Shown here piece after piece: positions 14,415 through 22,543 of a stretch of 31,285 bases of DNA. Numbering within the stretch: the first letter of the stretch is position 1; each line of letters begins with the position of its first letter. Position numbers and translations under genes: made by a program. The notes below the pieces were generated by a model. It was given only the letters and a program-made list of their open reading frames with translations, was not told the DNA's origin and did no database searches. This DNA comes from Bacillota bacterium. GTDB taxonomy: Bacteria > Bacillota > Clostridia > Christensenellales > UMGS416. Where the stretch lies: assembly GCA_023428265.1 (NCBI GenBank), contig JAEYYW010000082.1, positions 1 to 31,285 of the forward strand, written 5' to 3'.

Positions 14415-16115
14415 CTATAGACCAAAGGCATCACTCAAAATCTTGTCTGAGAATTTCCTATATTGGCTTGATGTATACATAAAGTTCTCTTTACTAAAAT
14501 CAACATTTAGGTTCTTCAGCCTTTCATCGTAGAACGCAAAATTACGTATACCATTGTCTTTCAGTTGTCTTGAGTAAGCAATAATGAATCCGTTAATTGA
14601 TGTTACTGACAGTATCTTTGAGGACGGATCATCCCATTCTTTCTTAAACCTTTTTCTTACAGACTCAAAATAGACCCGGAGACAATTGGAACAATAACAT
14701 GTATACTCATGAAGAGCGACCTCGTCCATGTGAATTAGTCCATCTTTATCTCCTTCCCATGTTGAAAAGAGGCTAATCTTATCTTCAGAAGGGGTTATGG
14801 TTACTAAATAACGTAATGCAAATTTGACAATAGAAGCAACTTTTATCTTAGACTCATCGACGAGTGATAGTTCAAACATATTCAGGAACACGTCTTCCCG
14901 ATTAAGTCGTTCAATTATTCTTCTTGCAAGACCTACATCAGATATTGGGTTTTTAATCATTTCAATATGAAGCAATACATCAGGGGGAACCGGCTTTGCG
15001 TTAGAGTTGATGTCCAAGAAAATCTGGCTTTGAATTTGAGACCTTTCAATAGCAGACATTTTAGGTGGAAAAATTAGCCCTGTCACTAGCAAATGAAGCT
15101 GTTTGCGCAGTTGAGAGATTCTTGGTTCATAGGCATCACCAGTAGGCCCTTCATAATGAGCAAAAATCCGATGCTGGCCATCAATAACGCATATACTATT
15201 CCACTCATCGTTAATTTCTAGTTTGCAATTCTCAAAATCTCCGATTTTATCAATAGGCAAAGACTCCCCAGCCGCATCTATAAACCTAACATCATTGGGC
15301 AATCCTACAATGATATTGTTGTAGAATGACTCCCCGTTTTTTGCAAGAAAATCGCGAATTCTCCGTATCTTCTCTCTGTCAATAAGCCTCTGATACAATC
15401 GTATTGACTCTTCCCAGTTATCCTTTCTCATTACATAACATGTGTTAAGCAATAAGTCTGCAGACATCATGAATGAAACAATCCTTACGCCGTTGTATGC
15501 ACCTACTGAATTTCTAGGATATATAATTGGAGCTTTTATAACCTTCTTTGCACTATCACTGGATGATAATCCAACTTGCTCTTTTTTTAGCCCAAGAAAA
15601 CGGAATATTTCATAACGTGATGAGAGCTTTATGCATTGTGCTATTCTGTGGAAGTAATTAATTGTTTGTGGCTCAACAAATTTTACATTTTTATATAATG
15701 ACCTATCATCATTTGTTAGTGACAACTCATATTGAGAAAAATACAGGTTAAACACCTTATACTTACATGGTTCATATATTTGAAGTTGTTCTGAATAATC
15801 AGTAAAGGTTGCACGCAACCATCCTAGATAATTATCAAAATTCTGTTCAATCTCTGTAAACGCTTCCACCTTCTTCCTAATATGTTCTTTGATTTTAGTT
15901 TTAGCACCTGTGTCTTCACATATTAGCATAACATTATGATAAAAAAACACAGCATCGATTTCAATATCGCGGTGTCCAATTTTTACATGCTTATTTAGCG
16001 TATTAAGATGACAAAATCCGCTATTAACGAAAATATTACGAATCTTTTTTCTGAACTCTGCGTCTCTTCTTTTTGTCTTCTGCTCAGCTGTTAGTTTTCT
16101 TTTCGCCATATACAT
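14415..16115 (-). CDS. DGQHR-domain protein (DndB/DpdB-related) with nuclease-like N-terminal region
   Basis: A 566-residue protein. The centre has the signature ICVIDGQHRIFAHYEG (DGQHR at 312-316) and, downstream, SQIFLDINSNAKPVPPDVLL (about 363-381), the paired motif of the DGQHR/ParB-like family that includes DndB and DpdB of DNA-modification systems. The N-terminal ~190 residues contain IEIDAVFFYHNVMLICEDTGAK (E52, D54, E67), resembling the central strands of restriction-nuclease folds, but the usual lysine of E-x-K is T69. The C-terminal part has a cysteine group CYCSNC near 473-478. The first ATG overlaps the methyltransferase gene by 32 bases. GAGG lies 4 bases before ATG 16115 and 10 before ATG 16109, so either may be used. 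It could be a restriction or regulatory partner of the methyltransferase; the function is not established. Confidence 0.75.
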   Translation of the reverse strand: MYMAKRKLTAEQKTKRRDAEFRKKIRNIFVNSGFCHLNTLNKHVKIGHRDIEIDAVFFYHNVMLICEDTGAKTKIKEHIRKKVEAFTEIEQNFDNYLGWLRATFTDYSEQLQIYEPCKYKVFNLYFSQYELSLTNDDRSLYKNVKFVEPQTINYFHRIAQCIKLSSRYEIFRFLGLKKEQVGLSSSDSAKKVIKAPIIYPRNSVGAYNGVRIVSFMMSADLLLNTCYVMRKDNWEESIRLYQRLIDREKIRRIRDFLAKNGESFYNNIIVGLPNDVRFIDAAGESLPIDKIGDFENCKLEINDEWNSICVIDGQHRIFAHYEGPTGDAYEPRISQLRKQLHLLVTGLIFPPKMSAIERSQIQSQIFLDINSNAKPVPPDVLLHIEMIKNPISDVGLARRIIERLNREDVFLNMFELSLVDESKIKVASIVKFALRYLVTITPSEDKISLFSTWEGDKDGLIHMDEVALHEYTCYCSNCLRVYFESVRKRFKKEWDDPSSKILSVTSINGFIIAYSRQLKDNGIRNFAFYDERLKNLNVDFSKENFMYTSSQYRKFSDKILSDAFGL

Positions 16116-17022
16116 TCAACCTCGCTAATGCAAATTCAACTGGAAGTTTTGCTACTGCAGATTTTGGGTTGGGTTTAGCTACTGGCGCATCTTCTCTTAC
16201 AATAACCTTACCCTTTGTAGCATCCTCTATCCTAGATACTGCAATATCATAATAATCAGGAACAATCTCAGCCCCAACAAACCGCCTTTTTTCTAGGACT
16301 GCTGCTACACCAGTTGTTCCTGATCCAGCGAATGGGTCAAGAACAAGTCCATCCTCTTTTGTTAAGGCTTTTATTAGCCTTCTTGGTATTGCTACAGGGA
16401 ACTGACAAGGGTGTTCCGTCTTCTCAACATGCTGCGCCTTAACATTAGGGATATCCCATACATCCGAGGGGTTCTTCCCTAGAGCGTTGCCACTAAGCTT
16501 CCCTTTATTTGGTCCTTTATATGACTTTTTTCCTGGATACTTTTGCGGGACTCGAATATCGTCCAAAGAAAAACTGTACTGATCACCCTTTGTAAACCAT
16601 AAAATCATCTCATGTCTTCCGCTAAAACGTTGCGAGCTGTTCAGCCCGTGCCCAAAAGTCCAGATTATTCTATTTCGTAAAAATAATGGATACTGGAGAT
16701 CTTTGCTCTCTTCGAAAAAAATATTATATACGTAAAAATCAAGAGGGTATACAGACGAATTATTAATGTGATATCCTACTTGCCAGCATATGCTTCCACC
16801 TGGTTTTAAAACTCTATAGATTTGTGGGAATATCTTTTTATGTTGTTCAATAAACGTTTCAATATCATTATGTGGATCTTCATATGCTTTCCCAATACAA
16901 TAGGGTGGAGATGTTATAACAATATCAACACATTCGTCCGGTATTCTCTTAAGGAGCTTTTGGCAATCTCCATTAAAGAGCGTTACATTATTGCTCTCTT
17001 TAAAGCTCCGGTATATTTTCAT
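16084..17022 (-). CDS. Site-specific DNA methyltransferase, beta class (N6-adenine or N4-cytosine)
   Basis: A 312-residue enzyme that transfers a methyl group from S-adenosylmethionine to the exocyclic amino group of a DNA base. Catalytic motif IV TSPPY is at residues 37-41, before the SAM-binding motif I DPFAGSGTTG at 229-238, the beta-class order (PF01555 family). HPCQFPVAIPRRLIKAL (204-220) is the motif X region just before motif I. Residues 145-200 form a basic, Gly/Lys-rich insert that could include target recognition. The C-terminal 40 residues are a Pro/Lys/Ala-rich extension whose coding DNA overlaps the DGQHR gene start. ATG 17022 has AGGAG with 5-base spacing and a good promoter. 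It is the first gene of a two-gene operon. The target sequence cannot be read from the protein. Confidence 0.93.
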   Translation of the reverse strand: MKIYRSFKESNNVTLFNGDCQKLLKRIPDECVDIVITSPPYCIGKAYEDPHNDIETFIEQHKKIFPQIYRVLKPGGSICWQVGYHINNSSVYPLDFYVYNIFFEESKDLQYPLFLRNRIIWTFGHGLNSSQRFSGRHEMILWFTKGDQYSFSLDDIRVPQKYPGKKSYKGPNKGKLSGNALGKNPSDVWDIPNVKAQHVEKTEHPCQFPVAIPRRLIKALTKEDGLVLDPFAGSGTTGVAAVLEKRRFVGAEIVPDYYDIAVSRIEDATKGKVIVREDAPVAKPNPKSAVAKLPVEFALARLNVYGEKKTNS

Positions 17023-17064
17023 AAATACTCCTAAGGGGGCAGATTACCAACAACAACTTTCTTT

Positions 17065-17093
17065 ATTATATTATGCATTCATCATCATAGCAA
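17065..17093 (-). promoter_or_regulatory. Promoter of the methyltransferase-DGQHR operon
   Basis: On the minus strand TTGCTA (17088-17093), exactly 17 bases and perfect TATAAT (17065-17070), 43 bases before the methyltransferase ATG. Upstream, 17,094-17,250 is AT-rich with a small TGCCTC/GAGGCA hairpin (about 17,191-17,206) and no gene. Confidence 0.7.
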
Positions 17094-17253
17094 CAATAAC
17101 ATAACAAATTCTCTCTATATCCTCATCGCGACCTATCTCCTTATCGCATTCCTCAATCACTTCACCAGCAACCAGCTCGGAAATCCCCCCTGCCTCTGAG
17201 GAGGCATCCCCCTAAGAGATATCCTTTCCAGATTCTCCCTATATACAAACTTA

Positions 17254-17278
17254 CCCCTCCCACTATCAGGGGGAGGGG
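17254..17278 (-). terminator. C/G-rich inverted repeat after the MATE gene
   Basis: cccctccc (17254-17261) pairs with gggagggg (17271-17278), and G-rich sequence aggggagaggg follows on the plus side. It lies 35 bases past the MATE stop on the minus strand, where the next bases are GTAAGTTTGTATATAG, weakly T-rich. It may be a terminator or one copy of a dispersed CCCTCCC-type genomic repeat; I see no second copy in this window. Confidence 0.35.
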
Positions 17279-17312
17279 CAAGGGGAGAGGGTTCTCGGTG
17301 GCGAAAGAGGCT

Positions 17313-18677
17313 TTACACCCCCTTCTCCACCCACTTCCCCGTCCGAAACCTCAACCATATCACCAGCGACCTGGTCGCCTGATCCAGCAAGAACGCATAC
17401 CACGCCCCCGCCAGCCCCCAGCGGAACGTCACAATAAACAAAATGCCCAACCCCACGCGCACAAACACCACGCCGGAGATCGTGGCCACCAGCGGCCAAA
17501 CGGTGTCGCCGGCGCCCCGCAGGCCGCCGCTCAGGATCAGCTGGCTGGTCTGAAACGGCACCATGCACGCGCCGATCCACAGCACCGCCGCCGACGCCGC
17601 CACCACCGGCTGCTCCGGGGAAAACAGGCTGGAAATGGGCCCGGGGAATGCGACCATCAGGGCTGTGAACAAAATGCTCGTGACCATGCCGATGCGCCGG
17701 GTTTCCTTGAGGTAGGCACCCGCCAGGTCCTTGCGGCAGGCACCCAGGCTGCGGCCGGTGAAGCTGGTGGCCGCCACGCCGAGCGCCGCGCCGAAGTTGA
17801 AGATGATGCCCTGGATGTTCATATTGATGTTGTGGGCGGCGAAGGGGATCGTGCCCAGGTCCGCAACCAGCTTGGAGAAGACCAGCAGGCCCGCGCGCAT
17901 CGCGATCTGCTCGCCGGCTGCGGGCAGGCCGACGTGAATCAGCCGGCCAAACTGGGAAAAGTCTGGCCGCATCACATCGCGGGGGGCAAGGCGGATGGAA
18001 AGGGAGCTGTTTGCCAGCATCGCATACATGGACATCACCAGCGCCACGGCCTTTGCCACCAGCTGCGCGATGGCCACACCCAGCACGCCCAGCTTGAAAA
18101 AAGGCAGATACAGCAGCGCCGCTCCCACCACCACGTTGGCGATGTTGGCCGCCAGGTTGAACACCGCGGGCACGCGGGTGTTGCCGGCCCCGCGCATCAG
18201 CGCCGACACGCCCATGGGCAGCGCCTGCAATATCACGCCGATGGCGCTAAACTGCATATAGAGCACGGCGTCATCCAGATAGTCAGGCTGGGCGCCCATG
18301 AAAAGCACCAGCGGCTTGGCAAACAGAAAGGTTAAAAGGCCGATCAAAACGCCGGCCCAGGCGTTGAGCCACAGCGTGAGGGCGCTCACGCGCTTTGCCT
18401 CCTCCAGGTCGCAGCGGCCCACAGCCCGCGCCACCAGCGCCGTGCCGCCCACGTTGAATGCCTGAAAGAAGATGAAGCAAATCAAGACCGGCTGGGTTGT
18501 GATGCTCACGGCCGCCAGAGACGAGGCGCCCAGGTGGCCCACCATGATCATGTTGACCGTGCCGAGCAGAGACACCAGAAGCATTTCCAGGACGACCGGC
18601 CAGGCAAGTTTCAGAATCTGCGCGCGCAGCTCCCACTTCGTGGGCAGCGAAGGCGTTTGAAGCGGTTCTTGGTGCAA
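17313..18677 (-). CDS. MATE family multidrug/cation antiporter
   Basis: A 454-residue membrane protein with about 12 hydrophobic segments in two similar halves. The first half has LAWPVVLEMLLVSLLGTVNMIMVGHLGASSLAAVS, a typical MATE opening, then GGTALVARAVGRCDLEEAKR. The second half repeats it with LIHVGLPAAGEQIAMRAGLLVFSKLVADLGT and GVAATSFTGRSLGACRKDLA. MATE proteins export drugs or metabolites using proton or sodium gradients; the substrate is unknown. The start is TTG 18677, with AAGGAG 5 bases upstream and no better ATG nearby. It is GC-rich like the core genome, so the AT-rich island ends before it. It is preceded by 220 bases in which I see only the terminator at 18853-18873. Confidence 0.92.
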   Translation of the reverse strand: MHQEPLQTPSLPTKWELRAQILKLAWPVVLEMLLVSLLGTVNMIMVGHLGASSLAAVSITTQPVLICFIFFQAFNVGGTALVARAVGRCDLEEAKRVSALTLWLNAWAGVLIGLLTFLFAKPLVLFMGAQPDYLDDAVLYMQFSAIGVILQALPMGVSALMRGAGNTRVPAVFNLAANIANVVVGAALLYLPFFKLGVLGVAIAQLVAKAVALVMSMYAMLANSSLSIRLAPRDVMRPDFSQFGRLIHVGLPAAGEQIAMRAGLLVFSKLVADLGTIPFAAHNINMNIQGIIFNFGAALGVAATSFTGRSLGACRKDLAGAYLKETRRIGMVTSILFTALMVAFPGPISSLFSPEQPVVAASAAVLWIGACMVPFQTSQLILSGGLRGAGDTVWPLVATISGVVFVRVGLGILFIVTFRWGLAGAWYAFLLDQATRSLVIWLRFRTGKWVEKGV

Positions 18678-18852
18678 AACGGCTCCTTATGGGGTCGAAA
18701 GAATTCTTATTAGATGGCGAACGATTTACATTATAGACCAACGGCGGGCAAATGGAAAGGTTGGCGGGAAATTGTTGTTTGGCAGTGGATGGCGCTGTCG
18801 GGCCGGAGACGCGGGAGGCGCTCAGCACTGACAGGTGCAAGTCAAATGAGAA

Positions 18853-18873
18853 GCCCCCGGCGGTGCCGGGGGC
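18853..18873 (-). terminator. Terminator of the acyltransferase/zinc-ribbon operon
   Basis: A perfect 9-bp GC stem, gcccccggc/gccgggggc, with a 3-base loop (18853-18861 and 18865-18873), 24 bases past the stop of the zinc-ribbon gene. The minus-strand tail TTCTCATTTG is only moderately T-rich. Confidence 0.7.
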
Positions 18874-18897
18874 GTCATCCACATAAAATTCTTATAG

Positions 18898-19602
18898 TTA
18901 CAAGTGCAGCTTCCTCTTCAGCTTCTCTTTCACCAGCAGCCTCCTCTCAATGATCGCCAGCACCACCGCCATTGCCAGGCAGGAAACCAGCGAATACCAA
19001 GACCAGGCAAGATGCACCGCGCCGGTGGCATTCAGGCTGATGGAAAGCTCAATGAGCGTGGTCAGGATGCCCACTGCCGCAAACACCCCGGCGGCGGCGT
19101 AAAGCTCTTTCAAGATGCCTTTCTGGATCAGCAGCAACAGCGCCAGCGACAGCACCGCAACGCCCAGCACAATGGGCAGCGCCAGCGGGATGAACCAACC
19201 CTCGCCCGGCGACAGGATTACAATCAGGTATAAATAGCCCAGTGTGGCGAGCGTGCCCGCGACGATCCACAGCAACGGAAAGTACTTTTTAAACAAAAAG
19301 GGCGACACGCAAAACACCCAGCTCACCGCCATGCCCCCGATCACATACAGCGACCAGGTGACGGCGTTGGAGACCAGGATATTCGCCACCAGGCAGATCA
19401 CCGCCGGCACCGCCAGCAGCACCGATACCACCTGGACCCACAGCTGCCGGTCAAAGGCATGCTCCAGGATATCGCGGCGCTCCGGGAAGGCGCGGGCGCA
19501 ATCATCGGGCAGCTCGGCGGGGTTGACCGCCGCCACGCCGCAAAGGGGGCACTTCTTTTCCGATTTTTCAAGCTCCACGCCGCAGTTCACACAATAGGAC
19601 AT
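18898..19602 (-). CDS. Zinc-ribbon membrane protein, DUF6320-like
   Basis: A 234-residue protein with an N-terminal C4 zinc ribbon (C4, C7, C18, C21 in MSYCVNCGVELEKSEKKCPLCG) followed by roughly six hydrophobic segments and a basic tail (LLVKEKLKRKLHL). The architecture resembles the DUF6320 group of Firmicutes. The function is unknown. It starts 4 bases after the stop of the acyltransferase gene, and its Shine-Dalgarno (AGGAG) lies inside the end of that gene, so the two are translationally coupled. It may anchor or assist the cytosolic acyltransferase at the membrane, but that is inferred only from the coupling. Confidence 0.75.
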   Translation of the reverse strand: MSYCVNCGVELEKSEKKCPLCGVAAVNPAELPDDCARAFPERRDILEHAFDRQLWVQVVSVLLAVPAVICLVANILVSNAVTWSLYVIGGMAVSWVFCVSPFLFKKYFPLLWIVAGTLATLGYLYLIVILSPGEGWFIPLALPIVLGVAVLSLALLLLIQKGILKELYAAAGVFAAVGILTTLIELSISLNATGAVHLAWSWYSLVSCLAMAVVLAIIERRLLVKEKLKRKLHL

Positions 19603-19606
19603 TGAT

Positions 19607-20911
19607 TCACTCCTGGTTGCTGGATATCTTCACCGGGATGCCCTGGCGCACAAGGAAGGTGAAAAACTCCCTTTCCACAAACGCCTCGCGGATTGTCCGG
19701 GTGAAGTTGATCGAGAGGGTGCCGCCATAGCTTGCCACCGCGCAGCCGATCCGGTTGGTGCGGGGCGGGCCCAGCATAAAATCAAAGTGTTGGATGTGGG
19801 GCTTCATTTCCTCCGGCACGTCGATGGCGCCCAGGTTGGTCATTGTGCTGGTGAAAATCGCCTCGCCCACAAACTGAAACACCATCAGCAGCGCCCAGTT
19901 CTTCACGAACAGCGGCGTCGCCCGCAAAAACGGGTTCATCTGGGCCTTCACGTTGCTGGCCAGGCGGGCGTTCAGAAGCTTATCGGTCACCTCAAGCCGC
20001 AGGAAGTGGTGCACATGCTTAACCACCTCGTCAAAGGTGTAATCCCCGTAGCGGCCGTCGATACTGGCGTTGACATAGGAGGAGAAGTTGCGCAGCGTCT
20101 CCGAGCCAAAAAAACGCCGCAGGTTCACAGGCACGCTGAGCTTGACCGGCTTGCGGATGCTCCTGCCTTCTGCCTTCTGGATCGTGAAGAGCACATAAAG
20201 AAAGGCTCCGGCCAGATATTCGGTCAGTGTCACGCCGCGCTTTCTGGCCTCCGCCAGCACCAGATCCACCGGGATGCGGCCTGTCACCACGTTCACGCGA
20301 TGGGGCGGCAGGCGGGTGCCCGGCACATGATAGGCACGGGCTTCCTTGCGGCTGGCCCGCGTGTTGAGGTTGGCATATCGGAAAAAGCTGTCTTCAATTT
20401 CCTCGCTTTTGGGCTCCTCGGCGGTGTCCAGCACGCCGTGGGTGGCCGGGATGGCATGGCCGCAGAGCTTCAGATATTCCGCTGTGAGCGTTTTCAGAAA
20501 CACCAGGCCGCCGCTGCCGTCGGTGAGAGAGTGGAAGAACTCCACGGCGATGCGCCGGTCATAATAGCGCACGCGGAATAGATAGCTCCTCGAGCCCGAA
20601 TTCATCGCCACGCAGGGGTCCGCCACATCCTGCTCCACAAGAGGTTTGTCTTTGCCATGCTCGAAATAGTGCCAGAACAGGCCCCGCTTCATTTTTACGG
20701 CGAAAATGGGGATGCGCCGGAGTGTGACACCCAGCGCCTGCTGCAGCAGCAGCGGCTGCACCGGCTCGGCAAGCGTGACCGACAGCCGAAACACGCTGGA
20801 CCATGTCCGGCTGCGGATGGCCGGATAGATCCTGGCTGCGTTATCCAGCTTATACCAACGCGGCGCGGATTCCGCCGCCTGGTGGTTGTTCTTCAAAGCG
20901 TCTGCGCTCAT
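19607..20911 (-). CDS. Condensation-type acyltransferase, alcohol acetyltransferase-like
   Basis: A 434-residue soluble protein with the acyltransferase signature HxxxDG at residues 127-132 (FFHSLTDGSGG), shared by chloramphenicol acetyltransferase, PapA, NRPS condensation and alcohol-acetyltransferase folds. The opening RWYKLDNAARIYPAIRSRTW is typical of a stand-alone Firmicute group annotated near the alcohol acetyltransferases. The second-half segment KLSVPVNLRRFFGSETLRNFSSYV resembles the conserved central loop of the same fold. It likely transfers an acyl group from CoA to an alcohol or amine; neither substrate is known. ATG 20911 has only a weak Shine-Dalgarno (GGAAA). It heads a two-gene operon with the zinc-ribbon membrane gene and has a promoter candidate at 20992-21019. 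Confidence 0.78.
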   Translation of the reverse strand: MSADALKNNHQAAESAPRWYKLDNAARIYPAIRSRTWSSVFRLSVTLAEPVQPLLLQQALGVTLRRIPIFAVKMKRGLFWHYFEHGKDKPLVEQDVADPCVAMNSGSRSYLFRVRYYDRRIAVEFFHSLTDGSGGLVFLKTLTAEYLKLCGHAIPATHGVLDTAEEPKSEEIEDSFFRYANLNTRASRKEARAYHVPGTRLPPHRVNVVTGRIPVDLVLAEARKRGVTLTEYLAGAFLYVLFTIQKAEGRSIRKPVKLSVPVNLRRFFGSETLRNFSSYVNASIDGRYGDYTFDEVVKHVHHFLRLEVTDKLLNARLASNVKAQMNPFLRATPLFVKNWALLMVFQFVGEAIFTSTMTNLGAIDVPEEMKPHIQHFDFMLGPPRTNRIGCAVASYGGTLSINFTRTIREAFVEREFFTFLVRQGIPVKISSNQE

Positions 20912-20991
20912 TTCACATGATTTCCGGCCACTCGGCCAGTCCTATTCTCTCCCGGGCAGGCCCGGTGATGCCTCAAGTATTTCATGACTCA

Positions 20992-21019
20992 TTATAACTT
21001 TTTTTGCCATCAACCACAA
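20992..21019 (-). promoter_or_regulatory. Promoter of the acyltransferase/zinc-ribbon operon
   Basis: On the minus strand TTGTGG (21014-21019) and perfect TATAAT (20992-20997) with 16 bases between, about 80 bases before the start codon. It lies just past the terminator of the GH18 gene. Confidence 0.55.
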
Positions 21020-21035
21020 GGCGGCAGGGTGCAGC

Positions 21036-21074
21036 AAAAAAACCCCTTTCCCACGCGGGCGCGCGGAAAAGGGG
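21036..21074 (-). terminator. Intrinsic terminator of the GH18 gene
   Basis: On the minus strand CCCCTTTTCC (21065-21074) pairs with GGGAAAGGGG (21043-21052), with one G-U pair, and is followed by TTTTTTT (21036-21042). It begins 17 bases past the stop. Confidence 0.92.
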
Positions 21075-21091
21075 AAAGGAGATGTGAAGCG

Positions 21092-22543
21092 CTATTTCAA
21101 ATAGGTTCTGATTGTCTTCAGAAGCGTGCCGTCGGCATTCTGTGAAAGCTCCCAGATGCCCGTGCCGGCCAGGCCCATGCTGTTGATATAGGCCATCTTT
21201 TCCTTCAGAGATCTGGCATCCTCATAAGTGATGAATGTAGAGCCGTTGAACAGCCACGGCGTGCGCCCGGTCGCCCCGTAGTAACGCGTGTAGCTCCCTG
21301 TGGAAAGATATTGCGAAACCACCTCGTCATAGCTCACGGTCTTGAACCCGGAATAGGTTCTGTGGATCCCGGTGCCGCCGCCTTTCACGTTGCGGTAACG
21401 GTGGCCATAAAACGGCACGCCCATCACAAGCTTCGATTTGGGGAAGCCCGCGCCCACCCAGGCTTTCACCGCCCGGTCGCTGCTCCAGTTGTGCTGCGGA
21501 GAGCTGGTTGCGGAATAAAGCGGCGCGTTGTGGTCGGTATAGGCATCCTGCGGGCCGTGCATGTCATAGGTCATCACCACAGCAAAGTCCAGGTATTTGG
21601 CAATTGTGGAGAGCTGCACATTTTGCACATACTCCCTGCCGGCGCCGCCGGCGATCGTGAGCAGATAGCGCTTGCCGTCGGTCCGCCCGGCGGTATCCAG
21701 TCTTTCGCGAAGCACCTTCAGCAGCGCTGTGAAATTGGTCTTGTCGGCGGCGCGTGTCGAGTTGGTGGAGAGGCCTCCGGAAACCGGATACTCCCAATCA
21801 AGGTCCACGCCGTCCAGGCCGTATTTGCGCAGAAAGCCCACCACACTGTCTGCAAATGTGGCGCGGCGGGCCGCTGTCGCGGCCATATCGGAGAATCGGC
21901 CGGACCAGGTCCACCCACCCACCGAGATCAGGTTCTTCAGCTTGGAGTTGCGTTTTTTCGCGGCCTTCAGCTCGGCCAGATTGCTCGGGTCCACACTGCT
22001 GTCGCCCAGCATGATCCGATAATTTGAATCAATGTTGGCAAAGGCATACAGCACATGGGTGAGATTGGCCACCGGGATGTCGTTGGGTGTGTAGCCGGAA
22101 TAGGCGGCCCAGCTTGCATAGTAACCTGCCACAATTTTGCCGGCGGAGGCCGTGGTCTTGGTCGCGGCAGAGGCCGTGGTCACCGTAATGATGTTGCTTT
22201 TCCTGGAGATATTGCCGGCGGCGTCCTGCGAAGCCACATAAAACGTGTATTTTGTGCCCGGATTAAGGTTTCGGATTGTCACAGAATTGGTGGAGGTGAA
22301 GGTCAGATAGGCGTAATTCATAAAAACAGCGTAGGATGTGACTTTTACATTATCTGAACTGGGGTTCCAGCGAAGCACGATTGACGTCTGGGCCACCGAT
22401 GAGGCGGTCAACCCGGTGGGAGTGCTGGGTGCCTTGGTGTCGGTAATGGCTGCAGACGCAGGCCCGGATGGAACGGTAAGCAGCAGTAACAACGCCAGGA
22501 CCGAGGAAAATATCTGCAGCAGTCGCTTCGTGCCTTGTTTCAT
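21092..22543 (-). CDS. Secreted GH18 chitinase-like glycoside hydrolase with FN3 domain
   Basis: A 483-residue exported enzyme. A signal peptide (MKQGTKRLLQIFSSVLALLL, likely cut after ASA near residue 31) is followed by a fibronectin type III domain (about 38-125: PSTPTGLTASSV through NIITVTTAS). The GH18 TIM barrel (about 136-483) has KNLISVGGW and the catalytic motif DGVDLDWEYP (244-253) with E251 as acid and all three upstream aspartates present. Later landmarks are VVMTYDMHGP and LVMGVPFYGHRY. It should cleave beta-1,4-GlcNAc polymers such as chitin or related wall glycans. It is active by motif content. ATG 22543 with AGGAG 5 bases upstream is chosen over in-frame ATG 22570. It stands alone between its terminator and an unassigned 371-base gap. 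Confidence 0.93.
   Translation of the reverse strand: MKQGTKRLLQIFSSVLALLLLLTVPSGPASAAITDTKAPSTPTGLTASSVAQTSIVLRWNPSSDNVKVTSYAVFMNYAYLTFTSTNSVTIRNLNPGTKYTFYVASQDAAGNISRKSNIITVTTASAATKTTASAGKIVAGYYASWAAYSGYTPNDIPVANLTHVLYAFANIDSNYRIMLGDSSVDPSNLAELKAAKKRNSKLKNLISVGGWTWSGRFSDMAATAARRATFADSVVGFLRKYGLDGVDLDWEYPVSGGLSTNSTRAADKTNFTALLKVLRERLDTAGRTDGKRYLLTIAGGAGREYVQNVQLSTIAKYLDFAVVMTYDMHGPQDAYTDHNAPLYSATSSPQHNWSSDRAVKAWVGAGFPKSKLVMGVPFYGHRYRNVKGGGTGIHRTYSGFKTVSYDEVVSQYLSTGSYTRYYGATGRTPWLFNGSTFITYEDARSLKEKMAYINSMGLAGTGIWELSQNADGTLLKTIRTYLK

Larger units (their letters stand above)
13920..17260. other. AT-rich island carrying a DNA-methyltransferase module
   Basis: From about 13,920 to 17,260 the sequence and codon use are obviously AT-rich (runs such as aaaatatt, ttatata) while both flanks are GC-rich. 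It holds a small plus-strand ORF, a DGQHR-domain gene and a methyltransferase gene. I found no integrase, transposase, tRNA or convincing flanking direct repeats. Horizontal acquisition is inferred from composition and from the typical mobility of modification systems. Confidence 0.7.
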
